Shown here: in pieces, positions 1 to 8,200 of the stretch
Layout of the letters: every line of letters starts with the position of its first letter
How positions within the stretch are numbered: position 1 is the stretch's first letter
Notes under the pieces: model-generated
What the model was told of the DNA's origin: nothing
What the model saw: only the letters and a program-made list of their open reading frames with translations
Database searches by the model: none
Source: Nocardioides sp.
GTDB taxonomy: Bacteria > Actinomycetota > Actinomycetes > Propionibacteriales > Nocardioidaceae
Direction of reading: 5' to 3'
NCBI GenBank assembly: GCA_020636915.1
Contig: JACJWV010000011.1
Span: 62,001 to 126,000 of the forward strand
DNA: 64,000 nucleotides
Position numbers and translations under genes: made by a program

Positions 1-597
1 TCCGTCCCCGTGGTGGTCGTGCCCGCGCTCGGTCCGCTGCCGCGCCTCGGCGCGGACCTCGAACTGCTCCGGGTCGACCGCCGGGAGGAGCTCCTCCGCG
101 GTCAGCATGACGCCGGGCAGCGACCAGCGCAGCCCGGTGTGCTCGTCGTCGGGGTGGTGGCCGGCCACCAGCAGCGTGCCGCCGGGGGCGACGGCCGCGG
201 CCATCTGCCGGGTGGCGTCGAGCATCCCGTGGTCGAGCAGGTGCAGGAAGCAGGAGGTGACCAGGTCGAACCGCTCGTCCCCGGGGGTCCAGGTCCGCAG
301 GTCGGCGTGCCGCCACTCGACCCGGTCGGCCACGCCGCGCTCGGCGGCGTGCTCCGCGGCCCGGGCCAGGCCCGCCTCGGAGAAGTCGACCGCCACGACC
401 TGCCACCCCTGCTCGGCCAGCCAGATCGCGTCGCCGCCCTCGCCGCAGCCGAGGTCGAGCGCGCGCCCCGGCGCGAGGCCGGTCGCCTCGGTCACCAGGA
501 CGGCGTTGGGCCGGCCGCTCCAGACGCGGCCCTCGCCGCCGTACCGCTCGTCCCAGGAGGACTGCTCGAAGTGGTCGCGGGTGATCTCCTCGTCCAT
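1..597 (-). CDS. Class I SAM-dependent methyltransferase (3' end beyond window)
   Basis: The gene starts at an ATG complementary to 595-597 and runs off the left edge, so only about 199 N-terminal codons are visible. The glycine-rich SAM-binding motif I (LDLGCGEGGDAIWLA) lies near residues 47-61 and is followed by VVAVDFSEAGL, the acidic residue that usually holds the ribose of S-adenosylmethionine. A later segment reads DLVTSCFLHLLDH, typical motif post-II of small Rossmann-fold methyltransferases. The substrate cannot be told from sequence. It is divergent from the gene starting at 652, with 54 bases between the starts, so promoters must be very compact or leaderless. Confidence 0.85.
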   Translation of the reverse strand, partial: MDEEITRDHFEQSSWDERYGGEGRVWSGRPNAVLVTEATGLAPGRALDLGCGEGGDAIWLAEQGWQVVAVDFSEAGLARAAEHAAERGVADRVEWRHADLRTWTPGDERFDLVTSCFLHLLDHGMLDATRQMAAAVAPGGTLLVAGHHPDDEHTGLRWSLPGVMLTAEELLPAVDPEQFEVRAEARQRTERGHDHHGDG

Positions 598-651
598 GCG
601 ACGAGTATCCCCACGCCTGCGCCGCCGACCGCGTGCGGCAGGCTGGGCCGC

Positions 652-1260
652 GTGACGCAGGATGACGGCGAGCGCATCGCGGCCTGGCTCGAGGGCCTCG
701 GCCTGGCCGGGGCACTGGCCGAGGCGGGGCTGCCGACCTTCACCCGCGACGCCGACGGCCGGGCCGTCTGGACCGAGCCCGAACGGCTGGCGGAGCTGGA
801 GGCGCTGCTGCGCAGCGGGGGCGAGGACCCGGCGCACGCGGTGCCGGTGGGGCTGGTCGTGCTCGCCCGGCAGGCGCGGCTGCGCACCGAGCTGCTGGAG
901 ACGCCGTGGTTCACCTACGAGACGTTGGCGGAGCTGCGCGGGACCTCGGTCGACGCCACCCGGTTCGCGGTGCACAAGGCGGCGCAGACCCACCGGCTGC
1001 TCGTCGTACCGGTCGAGGAGCACGTGGTGGTCCCGGCCTTCCAGCTCACCGCGACCGGCGAGGTCCGCCCGGACGTCGCGCCCTTGCTCGAGCCGCTCCT
1101 CGCCGCCCGGATGGACCCGTGGCGGGCGTGGGCGTGGCTCACCCAGCCGGCGGCGCTGACGTTCGGGCGCGCGCCCGAGGAGGCGGTGACCGACCCGGAG
1201 GTGGCCGACCTGGTGCTGCACGCCGCCGTCCGACTTGCCGAGCGCGTCGGGCGGTCCTAG
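652..1260 (+). CDS. Hypothetical protein with ParS/MbcA (DUF2384)-like C-terminus
   Basis: A GTG at 652 gives a 202-residue protein; the open frame continues upstream over the divergent methyltransferase but that part is antisense and is not used. The N-terminal third is acidic and helical. Around residues 85-130 there is a helical segment (TYETLAELRGTSVDATRFAVHKAA) resembling a DNA-binding helix-turn-helix. The last 50 residues (PWRAWAWLTQPAALTFGRAP followed by EEAVTDPEVADLVLHAAVRLA) match the general pattern W-WL-P---GR-P-E of Xre/MbcA/ParS toxin-binding domains. No RES-type toxin gene is next to it, so an antitoxin role is not claimed. The family assignment is by eye. Confidence 0.6.
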   Translation: MTQDDGERIAAWLEGLGLAGALAEAGLPTFTRDADGRAVWTEPERLAELEALLRSGGEDPAHAVPVGLVVLARQARLRTELLETPWFTYETLAELRGTSVDATRFAVHKAAQTHRLLVVPVEEHVVVPAFQLTATGEVRPDVAPLLEPLLAARMDPWRAWAWLTQPAALTFGRAPEEAVTDPEVADLVLHAAVRLAERVGRS

Positions 1261-1285
1261 TCGTCCTGGCGGCTACCGTGCGGGC

Positions 1286-1990
1286 GTGGGCACCTCGCTC
1301 GACACGCTGCACCCCGAACCGGTCACCGAGACCGTACGCCGGCTGCGCAGCCGCATCGCGGAGCGGTTCCCCGACCGCAACCTGGTGCACGTGGTCGACG
1401 AGCTGCTCGGCCTGGTGGTGCAGGTGCGCCAGCAGGGCTCGGTGGCGCGCGGCCGGACGCGCACGGCCCGGGTCGTCTCACGGGTGCTGGTGCTGGCGAT
1501 CGTGGCCGGGACGGGCGTGGCGCTCTGGCTCGCGCTGCGTGACGCCGTCGGTGACCAGGGCCCCGACGGCCTGGACTGGCTGCCGCTGATCGAGTCGACG
1601 ATCAACGACGTGGTGTTCGCGGCGATCGCGGTCTTCTTCCTCTACTCCTTCCCCGAGCGGCTGCAGCGCGGCGACCTGCTCGCGCTGCTGCACCGGCTGC
1701 GGTCGCTCGCCCACATCATCGACATGCACCAGCTGACCAAGGACCCCGAGCACCTGCGGCCGGGCTTCTCCCCGACCGACGCGAGCGCCGACGACGACCT
1801 CGACCGCGACCAGATGGAGCGGTACCTCAACTACTGCTCGGAGCTGCTCAGCCTGGTCGGCAAGACCGCCGCCTTGTGCGCCGAGGAGTCCCGCGACGCC
1901 GTCGTCCTCGACACGGTCAGCACCATCGAGGAGCTCACCCTCGGGATGTCGCGCAAGATCTGGCAGAAGATCTCGGTCCTGAGCGCCTGA
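1286..1990 (+). CDS. Hypothetical two-helix membrane protein
   Basis: The GTG at 1286 gives 234 residues. An N-terminal soluble helical part (residues 1-55) is followed by two hydrophobic segments (about 58-80, VVSRVLVLAIVAGTGVALWL, and about 103-122, DVVFAAIAVFFLYSF), then a mostly charged helical C-terminal domain of about 110 residues with the run HRLRSLAHIIDMHQLTKDPE. No enzyme motif is visible. It follows the preceding gene after 25 bases in the same direction and may be cotranscribed. The family is not recognised; the soluble C-terminal half probably faces the cytoplasm. Confidence 0.65.
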   Translation: MGTSLDTLHPEPVTETVRRLRSRIAERFPDRNLVHVVDELLGLVVQVRQQGSVARGRTRTARVVSRVLVLAIVAGTGVALWLALRDAVGDQGPDGLDWLPLIESTINDVVFAAIAVFFLYSFPERLQRGDLLALLHRLRSLAHIIDMHQLTKDPEHLRPGFSPTDASADDDLDRDQMERYLNYCSELLSLVGKTAALCAEESRDAVVLDTVSTIEELTLGMSRKIWQKISVLSA

Positions 1991-2000
1991 CCCGTCCCGC

Positions 2001-2105
2001 TCGAATCGAGAGTTCCGTCGCTCGAATCGAGGGTTCTCGCCGGCCGCCGGAACTCTCGACTCATCCGACGAAGGTGCCGACTCGACCGACGGAACTCTCG
2101 ACTCA
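2001..2105. repeat. Intergenic repeat family A, copy 1
   Basis: Two direct units related to TCGAATCGAGAGTTCCGTCG begin at 2001 and 2022. They are followed by three inverted units related to GGAACTCTCGACTCA at 2049, 2070 and 2091. All units keep a 21-base period. The outermost TCA of the last unit (2103-2105) is the complement of the TGA stop of the minus-strand hydrolase gene. A second copy with the same architecture lies at 24820-24929. Confidence 0.85.
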
Positions 2106-2939
2106 ATGGGCGAGGGCGGCCAGGATCTCCAGCTGACGGGCCCAGGCGTCCGAGCCGGGGTCGACGACCGTGAAGTGGTCTCCGGCGACCTCGACCAGGT
2201 CGGCGGTCGCGCCGGCGGCGCGGGCGGCTGCGACGTAGGACCGGGACTGGCTGATCGGCACGACGTCGTCGGCGGTGCCGTGCACGCACCACACCGGTAC
2301 GTCCAGCGGCACCATGCGGACCGGGTCGACGCCCGCGTCGGCCGGACCCGGCGGGTGTCCGAGGAACAGCTCGACGGCGCCGTCACCGAGCCCGTCGTCG
2401 TACGCCGCGCGCAGGTCGAGCACGCCGGCCTGGCTCACGACGTGGGTGAGCCCCCCGCCCTTCGCCGCCCAGGTGACCAGGTGACCTCCGGCGGAGTGGC
2501 CGATCCCGGCGACCGTCTTCGCGCTCACCGGCAGCGCGTCGATGGCGGCGCGGACGTCGGCGAGGGTGTCGGCGGCGCCGGTGCCGCGGCGGTACTCGAT
2601 CGCCCACGTCGCCCAGCCCGCAGCGACCAGGCTCGGGACCAGCGGCTGGGCGTACTCGATGCCGTACTGCGGCTTCCAGAACCCGCCGTGCACCAGGACC
2701 GCGACGCCGCGCGGGTCGCCGTCGGGCAGCGTGAGCTCGGCGTACTGCGCCGGGTCGGCGCCGTAGTCGTGACGTCCCTGCCGTGGTCCGCTCACGGGCT
2801 GCGCCTCCTCGCGTCCGCACGCCGCCAGGGCGGCGAGCCCGCCGAGCGCGGGCAGGGACAGCAGGGTACGGCGGCGCACGGCGGTGGTTCGGAGCCGGCC
2901 GTCGCCCGGCCTGCCTCGGCCGCCTGCGGCCCGCGTCAC
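2103..2939 (-). CDS. Exported alpha/beta hydrolase (Tat/lipoprotein-type signal)
   Basis: The 278-residue product starts with an arginine-rich leader (VRRRTLLSLPALGGLAALAAC, residues about 20-41) that looks like a Tat signal ending in a lipobox cysteine, so it is probably anchored outside the membrane. The mature part has VLVHGGFW (oxyanion-hole region), GIGHSAGGH with the nucleophilic serine near residue 150, HGTADDVVP with the likely catalytic aspartate, and AGDHFTVVD with the likely histidine. This order is that of small esterases/acyl hydrolases (BD-FAE-like). The substrate is unknown. The stop codon is supplied by repeat A1, and an IS lies 54 bases upstream of the start, which may have changed its promoter. 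Confidence 0.85.
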   Translation of the reverse strand: MTRAAGGRGRPGDGRLRTTAVRRRTLLSLPALGGLAALAACGREEAQPVSGPRQGRHDYGADPAQYAELTLPDGDPRGVAVLVHGGFWKPQYGIEYAQPLVPSLVAAGWATWAIEYRRGTGAADTLADVRAAIDALPVSAKTVAGIGHSAGGHLVTWAAKGGGLTHVVSQAGVLDLRAAYDDGLGDGAVELFLGHPPGPADAGVDPVRMVPLDVPVWCVHGTADDVVPISQSRSYVAAARAAGATADLVEVAGDHFTVVDPGSDAWARQLEILAALAH

Positions 2940-2956
2940 GCCCTACTCCGCGGGCA

Positions 2957-2993
2957 ATCCCTGGACTTAGTGGGTGAAGTTTCGCCCACTAAG
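2957..2993. repeat. Repeat family D, copy 1, left fragment (split by IS)
   Basis: This is the first part of a palindrome interrupted by the IS at 2994-4799. With the IS and one CTAAG removed, the left arm 2957-2974 (ATCCCTGGACTTAGTGGG) pairs perfectly over 18 bases with 2985-2993 joined to 4805-4813. The last five bases, CTAAG (2989-2993), are the left target-site duplication. Confidence 0.85.
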
Positions 2994-3115
2994 CCTCGAT
3001 CCACCGATCGACTTTGAGGTGTTGAGCGTGCCGTGACGCGAAGAAGCCCTTCTGGGCTGGGAGTTTGGGACTTGCGACGGAACCAAACCACCCCACTCAG
3101 GAGGGCATCTTCAAG

Positions 3116-4654
3116 ATGCGACTCTCTCATACCCTTGGTCGAACCTCGGTGGCGTTCGACGATCCGAATCTCGTGTCGGCCGGCGGCCTGGTCCCTGTCC
3201 TCGCCCTTGCCGACAGGGCCGGGCTGCGCGACCTGGCTGATGAGCACCTCAGCGTGCCGAGCGACAAGGGCGCGAACGCGGGATTGAAGGTGGCCTCTCT
3301 GGTCGCGGGCATGGTCGCCGGCGCGGACTCGATCGATGACATGGCGCTGCTGCGTCATGGCGGGATGAGCCGGGTCTTCGCCCGGGCCTACGCGCCCTCG
3401 ACGTTGGGGTCGTTCCTGCGGGCGTTCACCTTCGGCCACGTCCGCCAGCTCGATGCGGTCGCCTCGAGGTTCCTGATCGCGGTGGCCGGGCTCACCCCAC
3501 TACTGGGCACCAGGAGCGGTGCTGACGCCGTCGACACCGCCGTCGACACCGCCGTCGACACCGCCGTCGACACCGCCGTCGACACCGCTGGCGGCACCGC
3601 TGGCGGGTATGCGTTGCTCGATGTCGACGACACGGTCATCGAGGTCCACGGGTATGCCAAGCAGGGCGCCGGTTTCGGTTACTCCGGTGTGCGTGGGCTC
3701 AACGCGCTGCTGGCCACGCTGACCGTCCCGCTGACCGTCCCGCTGACCGTCCCGTTGGCCACCGACACGAGCGCACCGGTGATCGTGGCCCAACGGCTCC
3801 GCAAGGGCTCGACCGGATCTTCACGCGGCGCCGCGCGGCTGGTCGCCGACGCGGTGCGGACCACCCAGCGGCTGCTCGGCACGACCCGGCCTGTTCTGGT
3901 CCGGGCGGACTCGGCGTTCTACGGCCGTGGCCCGCTTCACGCCGCGCTCAAGGGCGGCGCCCGGGTCTCGGTCACGGTCCCCATGAATCCCGCGGTCAAG
4001 CAGGCCATCGCCACCATCGCTGAGGACGCCTGGACGCCCATCGAGTACACCGACGCCGTCTTCGACCAGGCCGCCGGCAGCTGGATCTCTCGAGCCGAGG
4101 TCGCCGAAGTCGCCTTCACCGCGTTCAAGGCCAAGACGAAGGCCGAGCAGGTGCCCGGCCGGCTGATCGTGCGCCGGATTCCCGACCTCAACGCCGAGGC
4201 ACACCGCGCCACCGGGCAGGACACACTGTTCGACACCTGGCGCTTCCACGCGTTCTTCACCACCGCGGACCCCGCGATCCTCGACACCGTCGCCGCGGAC
4301 AAGACCCACCGCCATCACGCGGTCATCGAGCAGGTCCACGCCGACCTGAAGAACTCCGCACTCGCGCACCTGCCCTCCGGGGTGTTCAGCGCCAACGCCG
4401 CCTGGCTGGTGCTCGCGGTCATCGCGTTCAACCTCACCCGCGCCGCCGGCACCCTGGCCGCCACCCTGGCAGCACCCGACCTGGCAAGGGCGACCACCGC
4501 CACGATCCGCCGCAAGCTCATCGCCGTGCCGGCACGCGTGGCGTCCTCGGCCCGACGGGTCACTCTGCACCTACCCCGAGCCTGGCCCTGGGAGACCGCC
4601 TGGACCACCCTGTTCGACCGAGTCAGCGACCCCCCACCCGTCCTCGCAGCCTGA
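3116..4654 (+). CDS. IS1380-family transposase
   Basis: The 512-residue DDE transposase starts at ATG 3116, with AGGAGGG at 3099-3105 as ribosome binding site; an upstream in-frame ATG at 3065 lacks one. The start MRLSHTLGRTSVAFDDPNLVSAGGLVPVL is typical of the family. Visible catalytic residues are the first aspartate in LLDVDDT (residues 169-172), the second in LVRADSAFYG (D265) and the glutamate in VIEQVHADLK (E405, with K412 seven residues on as in the Y-R-E-K signature). Two stretches are made of 12-base tandem repeats: five VDTA units (residues 138-157) just before the first aspartate and three LTVP units (202-213) after it. The frame stays open through both. Confidence 0.93.
   Translation: MRLSHTLGRTSVAFDDPNLVSAGGLVPVLALADRAGLRDLADEHLSVPSDKGANAGLKVASLVAGMVAGADSIDDMALLRHGGMSRVFARAYAPSTLGSFLRAFTFGHVRQLDAVASRFLIAVAGLTPLLGTRSGADAVDTAVDTAVDTAVDTAVDTAGGTAGGYALLDVDDTVIEVHGYAKQGAGFGYSGVRGLNALLATLTVPLTVPLTVPLATDTSAPVIVAQRLRKGSTGSSRGAARLVADAVRTTQRLLGTTRPVLVRADSAFYGRGPLHAALKGGARVSVTVPMNPAVKQAIATIAEDAWTPIEYTDAVFDQAAGSWISRAEVAEVAFTAFKAKTKAEQVPGRLIVRRIPDLNAEAHRATGQDTLFDTWRFHAFFTTADPAILDTVAADKTHRHHAVIEQVHADLKNSALAHLPSGVFSANAAWLVLAVIAFNLTRAAGTLAATLAAPDLARATTATIRRKLIAVPARVASSARRVTLHLPRAWPWETAWTTLFDRVSDPPPVLAA
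3527..3586 (+). repeat. 12-bp tandem repeat x5 inside the transposase gene
   Basis: Five perfect copies of GCCGTCGACACC encode AVDT repeats immediately N-terminal to the first catalytic aspartate. Two diverged units (GCTGGCGGCACC type) follow to 3610. The unit length keeps the reading frame. Confidence 0.95.
3719..3754 (+). repeat. 12-bp tandem repeat x3 inside the transposase gene
   Basis: Three perfect copies of CTGACCGTCCCG encode LTVP repeats in the strand region after the first catalytic aspartate, again frame-preserving. Confidence 0.95.
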
Positions 4655-4799
4655 CCACCCAGCAGCCACCACTGCGCCACCCCAGGACCACCGTGGAACA
4701 CCCGGGCAGCGAGGCCCGGCCGATCAGCACGCACTCAAAGCCTCAGCCCGTGACCAGCCAAATCCCACGGTCAACGGCCTACCCATCGGTGGATCGAGG

Positions 4800-4839
4800 C
4801 TAAGTCCAGGGATCCCCGGCGGGCCGGGGAAACCTGCAG
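4800..4839. repeat. Repeat family D, copy 1, right fragment with target duplication
   Basis: CTAAG at 4800-4804 is the right target-site duplication of the IS. The segment continues TCCAGGGAT (right palindrome arm) and then CCCCGGCGGGCCGGGG and AAACCTGCAG, the distal part of family D. Relative to copies D2-D4 this copy is in reverse orientation. Confidence 0.85.
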
Positions 4840-4859
4840 CGCGGCCGCCGCCGACCCCC

Positions 4860-7100
4860 TCAGGCCAGCGCAGCCGGCAGCGTGGCGGTCCAGGCCGCGC
4901 GCAGCTCGTCGAGCGGGACGTCGAACTGGCCGTCGACGGCGAGGACGTCGCCCCCGGTCACGCCGAGCGGGGTCAGCGGGACGCCGTGGCGCGCGGCCAG
5001 CTCGACCAGCCGCTCCGCGTCGCCGTCGGCGACGGTGACGAGCACCCGCGCGGTCGACTCGCTGAAGAGAGCGACGAACGGGTCGTCGCCCACCGCGACG
5101 GACACGCCGACGCCGTGGCGCAGCGTGGCCTCGACGAGCGCCTGGGCCAGGCCGCCCTCGGAGAGGTCGTGCGCGGAGGTGACCAGGCCGACCGCCTCCT
5201 GGAGCAGCGACGCGAGCGACCGTTCGGCGACCAGGTCGACGGCGGGTGGCAGCCCGCCGAGGTGGCCGTGCACGACGTGCGCCCACTCCGAGCCGGAGAG
5301 CTCCTCGCGGGTCTCGCCCAGGAGGAACACCCGCTCGCCCGCGGCCGACCAGGCCGACGGCGTACGGCGGGTGACGTCGTCGATCACGCCGAGGACCGCG
5401 ACCACCGGGGTGGGCAGGATCGCCGTCTCGCCGGTCTGGTTGTAGAGGCTGACGTTGCCGCCGGTGACCGGGGTGCCGAGCTCGGCACAGCCGTCCTTGA
5501 GCCCGCGGCACGCCTCGGCGAACTGCCACATCACCGCGGGGTCCTCGGGCGAGCCGAAGTTCAGGCAGTCCGACACGGCGAGCGGCGTCGCCCCGCCGGT
5601 CGCCACGTTGCGGTAGGCCTCGGCGAGGGCGAGCTGGGCGCCGGCGTACGGGTCGAGCTTGGCGTAGCGCCCGTTGCAGTCGGTCGCGAGCGCCACCCCC
5701 AGGTCCGTCTCCTCGTCGACGCGGATCATCCCGCTGTCGCTGGGCTGCGCGAGCACGGTGTTGCCGCGCACGTAGCGGTCGTACTGGTCGGTGATCCACG
5801 ACTTGTCGCACAGGTTCGGGCTCGCCGCGAGCGTCAGCAGGGTCTTGCGCAGGTCGTCGCCGGTCGCCGGTCGGGGCAGGGTCTCAGCCGCGTCGGCCTG
5901 GAGGTCGTCCTGCCAGTCCGGGCGGGCGAACGGGCGCTCGTAGGTCGGGCCGTCGTGGGCCACCGACCGCGGCGGTACGTCGACGACGCGCTCGCCGTGC
6001 CAGTCGATCTCGAGCCGGCCGGTGTCGGTGACCTCACCGACCACCACGGCCTCGACGTCCCACTTCGCGCAGATCGCCATGAACGCCGCGACGTCCTGGG
6101 GCTCGACGACCGCCATCATCCGCTCCTGCGACTCGCTCATGAGGATCTCCTCGGGGGCGAGCGTGGAGTCGCGCAGCGGCACCCGGTCGAGCTCCACGTG
6201 CATGCCGCCGTCGCCCGCCGAGGCCAGCTCCGAGGTCGCGCACGACAGGCCGGCGCCGCCGAGGTCCTGGATGCCGGCGACCAGGCCGGCGGCGAAGATC
6301 TCGAGCGTGCACTCGATGAGCAGCTTCTCCATGAAGGGGTCGCCGACCTGCACGCTGGGCCGCTTGGCCGGGCCGTCAGCGTCGAAGGTCTCCGACGCCA
6401 GCACCGAGACGCCGCCGATGCCGTCACCACCGGTGCGCGCGCCGTACAGGATCACCTGGTTGCCGACGCCGGACGCCTTGGCGAGGTGGAGGTCCTCGTG
6501 GCGCAGCACCCCGACGCAGAGCGCGTTGACGAGCGGGTTGCCGAGGTAGGTGTCGTCGAAGACGGCCTCGCCGCCGATGTTGGGCAGGCCCAGGCAGTTG
6601 CCGTAGCCACCCACCCCCGCGACGATCCCGGGCAGCACCCGGTGGGTGTCGTCGGCGTCGAGCGGCCCGAACCGCAGCGGGTCCATCACCGCGACCGGGC
6701 GGGCACCCATCGCGAGGATGTCCCGGACGATGCCGCCGACGCCGGTCGCCGCGCCCTGGTAGGGCTCGACGTACGACGGGTGGTTGTGCGACTCGACCTT
6801 GAACGTGACGGCGTAGCCCTGACCGATGTCGAGCACGCCGGCGTTCTCGCCGATGCCGGCCAGCATCTTGCCCGCGGAGGTCTCCTGAGCCAGCTCACCG
6901 AACTGCTTGAGGTGCACCTTGGAGCTCTTGTAGGAGCAGTGCTCGCTCCACATGACCGAGTACATCGCCAGCTCCGAGCTCGTCGGGCGGCGGCCCAGGA
7001 TCTCGCGGATCCGCTGGTACTCGTCGGCCTTGAGGCCGAGGTCGGCCCACGGCTGCTCACGCTCGGGGTCCTGGGCGGCGACGGCGACGGTGTCGAGCAC
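4860..7100 (-). CDS. purL: Phosphoribosylformylglycinamidine synthase subunit PurL
   Basis: The 746-residue protein has the length of small, multi-subunit PurL. It converts FGAR, glutamine and ATP to FGAM in purine synthesis, using ammonia from PurQ and docking by PurS, both encoded here at 12.8-13.7 kb. Near the N-terminus YSVMWSEHCSYKSSK carries the conserved catalytic-loop histidine. Two AIRS-like halves follow; the second includes VSDCLNFGSPEDPAVMWQ. ELDRVPLRDSTLAPEEILMSESQERMM is another conserved block. The gene is separated from purSQ by over 5 kb of unrelated genes, whereas many bacteria keep purSQL together. Cytoplasmic enzyme. Confidence 0.97.
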   Translation of the reverse strand: MLDTVAVAAQDPEREQPWADLGLKADEYQRIREILGRRPTSSELAMYSVMWSEHCSYKSSKVHLKQFGELAQETSAGKMLAGIGENAGVLDIGQGYAVTFKVESHNHPSYVEPYQGAATGVGGIVRDILAMGARPVAVMDPLRFGPLDADDTHRVLPGIVAGVGGYGNCLGLPNIGGEAVFDDTYLGNPLVNALCVGVLRHEDLHLAKASGVGNQVILYGARTGGDGIGGVSVLASETFDADGPAKRPSVQVGDPFMEKLLIECTLEIFAAGLVAGIQDLGGAGLSCATSELASAGDGGMHVELDRVPLRDSTLAPEEILMSESQERMMAVVEPQDVAAFMAICAKWDVEAVVVGEVTDTGRLEIDWHGERVVDVPPRSVAHDGPTYERPFARPDWQDDLQADAAETLPRPATGDDLRKTLLTLAASPNLCDKSWITDQYDRYVRGNTVLAQPSDSGMIRVDEETDLGVALATDCNGRYAKLDPYAGAQLALAEAYRNVATGGATPLAVSDCLNFGSPEDPAVMWQFAEACRGLKDGCAELGTPVTGGNVSLYNQTGETAILPTPVVAVLGVIDDVTRRTPSAWSAAGERVFLLGETREELSGSEWAHVVHGHLGGLPPAVDLVAERSLASLLQEAVGLVTSAHDLSEGGLAQALVEATLRHGVGVSVAVGDDPFVALFSESTARVLVTVADGDAERLVELAARHGVPLTPLGVTGGDVLAVDGQFDVPLDELRAAWTATLPAALA

Positions 7101-7272
7101 GGCAGCAATCTACCGGCGCCGGTGCCGACGCCTCACACCGCGCTCGCCGGGTGGCCGCCCGCCTCGCGCACCGGCGCCGACGCTCGGACCTCGGCGGGGC
7201 ATTGACCCCGGTGCGTGTCGATAACTAGTGTCACGTCGACTGCCACAACTTCTCGCGCAGAACGGATCCGTC

Positions 7273-8088
7273 ATGACCTCCGACCCCGCCCACCCGCCGT
7301 ACGGCACGGTCGACCACGAGTACGCCGTACGGCTGGCGACGACGCCGCCCGACGAGGACGGGCCGGTCTGGATGGTCAACCTGATGAAGTACCGCGAGCA
7401 CGCGGAGTACCTCGACGGCCGGGAGACCACGCTGACCGGCCGGGAGGCCGACGACGCCTACGCGCCCGTCGACGTGCTCGCGGCCATCGGCGCCGAGGTC
7501 GTCTTCTTCGGCGACGTCGAGGTGCAGCTGCTCGGGGACGAGCCGACGTGGGACCGGGTCGCCGTCGTGAAGTACCCGACCCGGCGCGCGTTCATCGAGA
7601 TGCAGCGCCGACCCGACTTCCTCGAGCTCCACGCGCACAAGGAGGCGGGGATGCTGCAGACGTTCGTGATCGGCAGCCAGCCGTTCGCGCCGCCGGAGAT
7701 CCCCGTGGAGCTCCCGGACTGGTCCGACGTGCCGTTCCCGTCCTCGGCTGAGGACGGGGACGTCATGGTCGTCCACGTGATCCGCTTCCACGAGGGCGGC
7801 GCGGAGACCGACATGGTGGAGTACCAGAACGCCGCCGGGGCGATCGCGATCCCGCACGGCGCTCGCCCGGCGGGCTGGTTCGAGGTCGAGGGCACGATCG
7901 TCGGCGACGGCCGCCAGTGGGACCAGGTGCGGTTCAACCACTTCCCGAGCCTGCGGGCCTTCATGGCCGTCGCGCTCCACCCCGACCGCGTGGCACCGCA
8001 CCGCGACCACCGCGAGGTCGCGATCGCCGACACCTACACCGTGGTGGTCCGGCCGCTGATCAACCGGATCGCGGAGTCGATCGGCTGA
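7273..8088 (+). CDS. DUF1330-like protein with duplicated ferredoxin-like fold
   Basis: An ATG at 7273 gives 271 residues; an in-frame GTG at 7228 is possible but adds a poorly conserved-looking leader. Two halves resemble each other: PVWMVNLMKYREHAEY ... VVFFGDVEVQLLGDEPTWDRVAVVKYPTRRAFIEM in the first, and VMVVHVIRFHEGGAETDMVEY ... WDQVRFNHFPSLRAFMAV in the second. The pattern is that of DUF1330/dimeric alpha-beta barrel domains, whose biochemical role is mostly undefined. It stands alone, convergent with the tetR gene at 8201 across repeat B1. Confidence 0.7.
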   Translation: MTSDPAHPPYGTVDHEYAVRLATTPPDEDGPVWMVNLMKYREHAEYLDGRETTLTGREADDAYAPVDVLAAIGAEVVFFGDVEVQLLGDEPTWDRVAVVKYPTRRAFIEMQRRPDFLELHAHKEAGMLQTFVIGSQPFAPPEIPVELPDWSDVPFPSSAEDGDVMVVHVIRFHEGGAETDMVEYQNAAGAIAIPHGARPAGWFEVEGTIVGDGRQWDQVRFNHFPSLRAFMAVALHPDRVAPHRDHREVAIADTYTVVVRPLINRIAESIG

Positions 8089-8097
8089 GTCGCGGCG

Positions 8098-8189
8098 CGG
8101 GTTTCGGCTGCTGGCAGCCAGAACCCACACGCCACGCCGGGGCCGCTCGGCGTGTCGTGCGGGTTTCGGCTGCCAGCAGCCAGAACCCG
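8098..8189. repeat. Intergenic repeat family B, copy 1
   Basis: Two imperfect hairpins of the type GGGTTTCGGCTGC...GCAGCCAGAACCC, spaced 62 bases start to start (core GTTTCGG at 8101 and 8163), enclose a central inverted repeat (ACACGCCACGCCG and CGGCGTGTCGTG). It lies between convergent gene ends and may act as a bidirectional transcription terminator. The second copy is at 32899-32994. Confidence 0.8.
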
Positions 8190-8200
8190 CTCGCCTCCGC

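Larger units (their letters stand above)
2994..4799 (+). mobile_element. IS1380-family insertion sequence, apparently intact
   Basis: The element is 1806 bp. Perfect 15-base terminal inverted repeats (CCTCGATCCACCGAT at 2994-3008 and its complement at 4785-4799) bound one transposase gene. The 5-base direct repeat CTAAG flanks it at 2989-2993 and 4800-4804, as expected for the 4-5 bp duplications of the IS1380 family. Size, termini and transposase type agree. Intact ends and an open transposase frame suggest a recent arrival. Confidence 0.92.

Noticed and set aside
10..651. Long plus-strand frame joined to the gene at 652
   Set aside because: It is antisense to the methyltransferase, whose motifs are clear on the minus strand; only the part from GTG 652 looks coding.
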